A program made the position numbers and the translations under genes. The notes below the pieces were generated by a model. That model was not told the origin of the DNA. It did not search any database and saw nothing but the letters and a program-made list of their open reading frames with translations. From positions 1-8,538 of the forward strand of contig JAFWCP010000232.1 of NCBI GenBank assembly GCA_017536845.1: a DNA stretch of 8,538 nt, given 5' to 3'. Below are positions 6,302 to 8,538 of this stretch, piece by piece (positions within the stretch are counted from its first letter, which is position 1; each line of letters starts with the position of its first letter). The DNA is from Solobacterium sp. Lineage in GTDB: Bacteria > Bacillota_I > Bacilli_A > Erysipelotrichales > Erysipelotrichaceae.

Positions 6302-7435
6302 ATGATTTACAACAGTTTTCAGAACATTCGTCTGTCCGGGCTGGGATTTGGTGCCATGCGTCTGCCGGTGATCGGCAGCGACGACAGCCACATCGACGAA
6401 GCCGCAGCGCTGCGCATGGTCGATACGGCCATGGCAAATGGCATCAACTAGTACGATACAGCAGGGGGATAGCACGGTGAGAAGTCCGAGCTTGTATTGG
6501 GCAAAGCGCTTGCCCGCTATCCACGGGAAAGCTTTTACCTGGCCACCAAGTTTCCCGGTTATGATCCCGCCAACTGGAACAGGGTTGAAGAAATATTTGA
6601 GACACAGCTGCAAAAGCTGAACGTTGAATACTTCGATTTTTACCTGTTCCACAATGTCTGCGAAATGAACATCGACGCTTATCTGGATGATGAAAAATAT
6701 CACATCTTCAGCTATCTGATGGAACAGAAGCGCAACGGCCGCATTAAGCATCTGGGGTTCTCGTGTCATGGAAGCATACCTGTTCTCAAGCGTTTTCTGG
6801 ATGCTTACGGCAAGGATATGGAATTCTGCCAGCTTCAGCTGAACTATCTGGACTGGACCTTCCAGCACGGCAAGGAAAAGGTCGATCTGCTGAATGAGAT
6901 GGGTATTCCCGTCTGGGTGATGGAGCCACTGCGCGGCGGCAAGCTGGCCTGTCTGGCGCCGCAGTACGAAGCTGAACTGAAGGCACTGCGTTCCGATGAA
7001 GAGATTGCCGCCTGGGCTTTCCGTTTTCTGCAGACTGTCCCGGGTGTAACCATGATCCTGTCCGGTATGTCGAACCAGGAGCAACTGGAGAAAAATCTTG
7101 CCACTTTCGCTCAGGATCGGAAGCTGAACGAGACCGAAATGCAGACTTTACTGGGTATTGCGGAGAAGATGCTTTCCGTCGGCACGGTGCCCTGTACAGC
7201 CTGCCATTACTGCGTCAGCCATTGTCCGATGAGTCTGGATATTCCACACCTGCTGTCTCTTTACAACGAGCATGCGTATACCGGCGGCGGGTTCATCGCG
7301 CCCATGGCACTGAGTGCACTTCCGCCTGAAAAGCAGCCGTCTGCCTGCCTGCAATGCCGCTCCTGTGAGCAGGTTTGCCCGCAGCAGATCAAGATATCCG
7401 AGGTGCTGGCGGATTTCTCTGAAAAGCTTGGATAA
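6302..7435 (+). pseudogene. Aldo/keto reductase with C-terminal two-[4Fe-4S] tail, interrupted by two in-frame TAG codons
   Basis: Translation should begin at ATG 6302, which has a strong AGGAGGAG (6289-6296). The frame then runs 378 codons to TAA at 7435 with only two interruptions: TAG at 6449-6451 (codon 50) and TAG at 6470-6472 (codon 57). The rest is a normal NAD(P)H-dependent aldo/keto reductase with a ferredoxin-like tail: LGFGAMRLPV near the N-terminus, the catalytic Asp52, Lys83 (in ATKFP) and His117 (in LFHN), then two cluster motifs CxxCxxCxxxCP at Cys298/301/304/308 and Cys349/352/355/359. The fourth tetrad member, the tyrosine five residues after Asp52, is exactly codon 57. Without read-through only a 49-residue peptide forms. 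An internal start (for example TTG 6497) would give a barrel lacking Asp52 and the tyrosine, so probably inactive. A recent pseudogene is most likely; sequence error or amber recoding remain possible. It lies 68 bp before a second reductase. Confidence 0.7.
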
Positions 7436-7503
7436 AAAACAATTCCCATGAATTCAGGCAAAAGAAACAGGAAACGACAAAATCGATAAGGAGTTTTGAA
7501 ACA

Positions 7504-8538
7504 ATGAAGAATCTTGGCTTTGGCATGATGCGGCTTCCGGTGCTTTCCGGGCCGACCGACTTTGACTACGAACAATTAAACCGGATGGTAGATGCTTTCC
7601 TTGCCGCCGGGTACACTTACTTTGATACCAGCTATGTCTATCATCAAGGCAAAAGTGAGGAGGCAACCCGTAAAGCGCTCGTGGAACGTCATCCAAGGGA
7701 CAGCTTTACCGTCGCGACGAAGTTTCCGACATTTTTGGATATTCCGGAAGACAGGATTGAAGAAATCTTCCAGAGCCAGCTGGACAATCTGGGTGTAGAC
7801 TGCATTGATTATTACCTGCTCCATAACATTTCGACCATTAATTATGACGGTTACGACGGCAAGGGCGGTATCGTCAAAACAACACATCTCTTTGACCATG
7901 CAGGAAAGTGGAAGGAAGAAGGGAAGATCCGTCACCTTGGCATTTCATTCCATTCCTCTGCAAAACTGCTGGATCGTGTTCTCACGGAGCACCCGGAGAT
8001 TGAGTTCGTTCAGATTGCAGTAAATCCCATTGACTGGGACAGCGAGCTGGTGCAGGCAGAGCTTTGTTATGATGTGATCCGTAAGCATGGCCGGAAGGTC
8101 ATCATCATGGAGGCGGTCAAGGGTGGCGGATTAGCAAAGCTGCCGGAGGAAGCGGAAGCTGTTTTGAAGGCACTTCATCCGGACTGGAGTATCGCATCAT
8201 GGTCGGTACGGTTCTGCCTCGAAAAAGAAGACGTGATCGCAGTTCTCTCCGGCATGAGTACGCTGGAGCAGGTGCTCGAAAATACAAAGACGAGCGATGA
8301 GGCGCAGCCGCTGACCGATGAAGAACAGCAGGCACTTGCAGAGGCCATGCGGATTTATCGGGAAAGCGCACCCATCAGGCAGAGTGAAATCGACGGGTAC
8401 AAGGGCCTCCTGTACCATGGCGTTCCGGTCAGTGCGATCCTGCAGGCGTACAGCATCTGCCAGATCCAGCCAGACCCCGGCTTCTCAGACGACAACAACT
8501 ACCTGAAAAACAACTTCGCCGAGGCAGCGCACGTGGAC
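7504..8538 (+). CDS. Aldo/keto reductase, 3' partial
   Basis: The frame from ATG 7504 (AAGGAG at 7488-7493, 10 nt before) is open for 345 codons to the right edge with no stop. The N-terminal LGFGMMRLPVL and the full catalytic tetrad Asp41, Tyr46, Lys73 (VATKFP) and His107 (YLLHN) identify an NAD(P)H-dependent TIM-barrel reductase of the same group as the preceding gene. IIMEAVKGGGLAKLP and VIAVLSGMSTLEQVLEN are the usual late-barrel motifs. Where the preceding gene has CxxCxxCxxxCP, this one has a Cys-poor segment, SEIDGYKGLLYHGVPVSAIL and on to SICQIQPDPGFSDDNNYL, so at least the visible tail does not look able to bind [4Fe-4S] clusters. The substrate is unknown. No terminator separates it from the first reductase, so the two are probably co-transcribed, perhaps from the tetR promoter. 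Confidence 0.9.
   Translation, partial: MKNLGFGMMRLPVLSGPTDFDYEQLNRMVDAFLAAGYTYFDTSYVYHQGKSEEATRKALVERHPRDSFTVATKFPTFLDIPEDRIEEIFQSQLDNLGVDCIDYYLLHNISTINYDGYDGKGGIVKTTHLFDHAGKWKEEGKIRHLGISFHSSAKLLDRVLTEHPEIEFVQIAVNPIDWDSELVQAELCYDVIRKHGRKVIIMEAVKGGGLAKLPEEAEAVLKALHPDWSIASWSVRFCLEKEDVIAVLSGMSTLEQVLENTKTSDEAQPLTDEEQQALAEAMRIYRESAPIRQSEIDGYKGLLYHGVPVSAILQAYSICQIQPDPGFSDDNNYLKNNFAEAAHVD

Noticed and set aside
6449..6472. Pyrrolysine insertion at the TAG codons
   Set aside because: Aldo/keto reductases are not a known pyrrolysine family, the expected residue is Tyr, and no pyl gene or tRNA is in the window; kept only as the broader amber-recoding question.
6299..7084. A 261-codon open frame on the - strand
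   Set aside because: It is antisense to the clear aldo/keto reductase sequence; the + strand carries all the family motifs.
6497..7435. A separate gene starting at TTG 6497
   Set aside because: There is no good ribosome binding site before it, and the sequence in the same frame upstream to 6302 is the missing N-terminus of the same reductase, so it is the tail of an interrupted gene.
7449..7456. TGAATTCA between the two reductases as another TetR operator
   Set aside because: It lacks the 3-bp centre of the TGAAT-N3-ATTCA sites and is a common 8-bp palindrome.

Overview
The window looks like chromosomal DNA of an anaerobic Bacillota (Firmicutes), possibly Clostridia or Erysipelotrichia. The evidence is an NfnAB-type electron-bifurcating transhydrogenase, strong AGGAGG-type ribosome binding sites, TTGACA/TATAAT-like promoters and a Firmicutes-style rplM-rpsI pair. 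The genus cannot be fixed from this sequence. All recognisable genes lie on the + strand.

Layout. (1) 3-896: the 3' part of a divergent ROK-family protein that runs in from the left edge. (2) 945-3210: nfnA and nfnB, one base apart, encoding the two subunits of NADH-dependent reduced ferredoxin:NADP+ oxidoreductase, closed by an intrinsic terminator at 3233-3258. (3) 3345-4157: a MurR/RpiR-type regulator (HTH plus SIS) whose sugar-phosphate pocket looks eroded. (4) 4167-5176: a near-consensus promoter, a structured leader that can fold over the ribosome binding site, rplM (L13), rpsI (S9) and a terminator. (5) 5198-5405: a spacer with a second terminator-like hairpin, then a promoter overlapped by two side-by-side copies of TGAAT-N3-ATTCA, a convincing operator pair. 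(6) 5406-6026: a TetR-family regulator. (7) 6027-6301: a stretch without an intact gene, carrying protein-like fragments in shifting frames. (8) 6302-7435: an aldo/keto reductase with a C-terminal two-cluster ferredoxin tail, interrupted by two in-frame TAG codons. (9) 7504-8538: a second, intact aldo/keto reductase that runs off the right edge.

How it fits together. nfnAB handles redox balance among NADH, NADPH and ferredoxin. The TetR gene and the two aldo/keto reductases form a plausible autoregulated redox or detoxification cassette: the operator lies on the TetR promoter, no separate promoter or strong terminator was found before the reductases, and each reductase has its own ribosome binding site.

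The most notable observation is in the first reductase. Its only lesions are two TAG codons, 21 nt apart, and both align with tyrosines of the neighbouring reductase. The second is exactly the catalytic tyrosine. This may be a young pseudogene, a local sequence error or, less likely, amber recoding; no other gene ending in the window uses TAG as its stop. I saw no CRISPR array, tRNA, rRNA, insertion sequence or phage gene.
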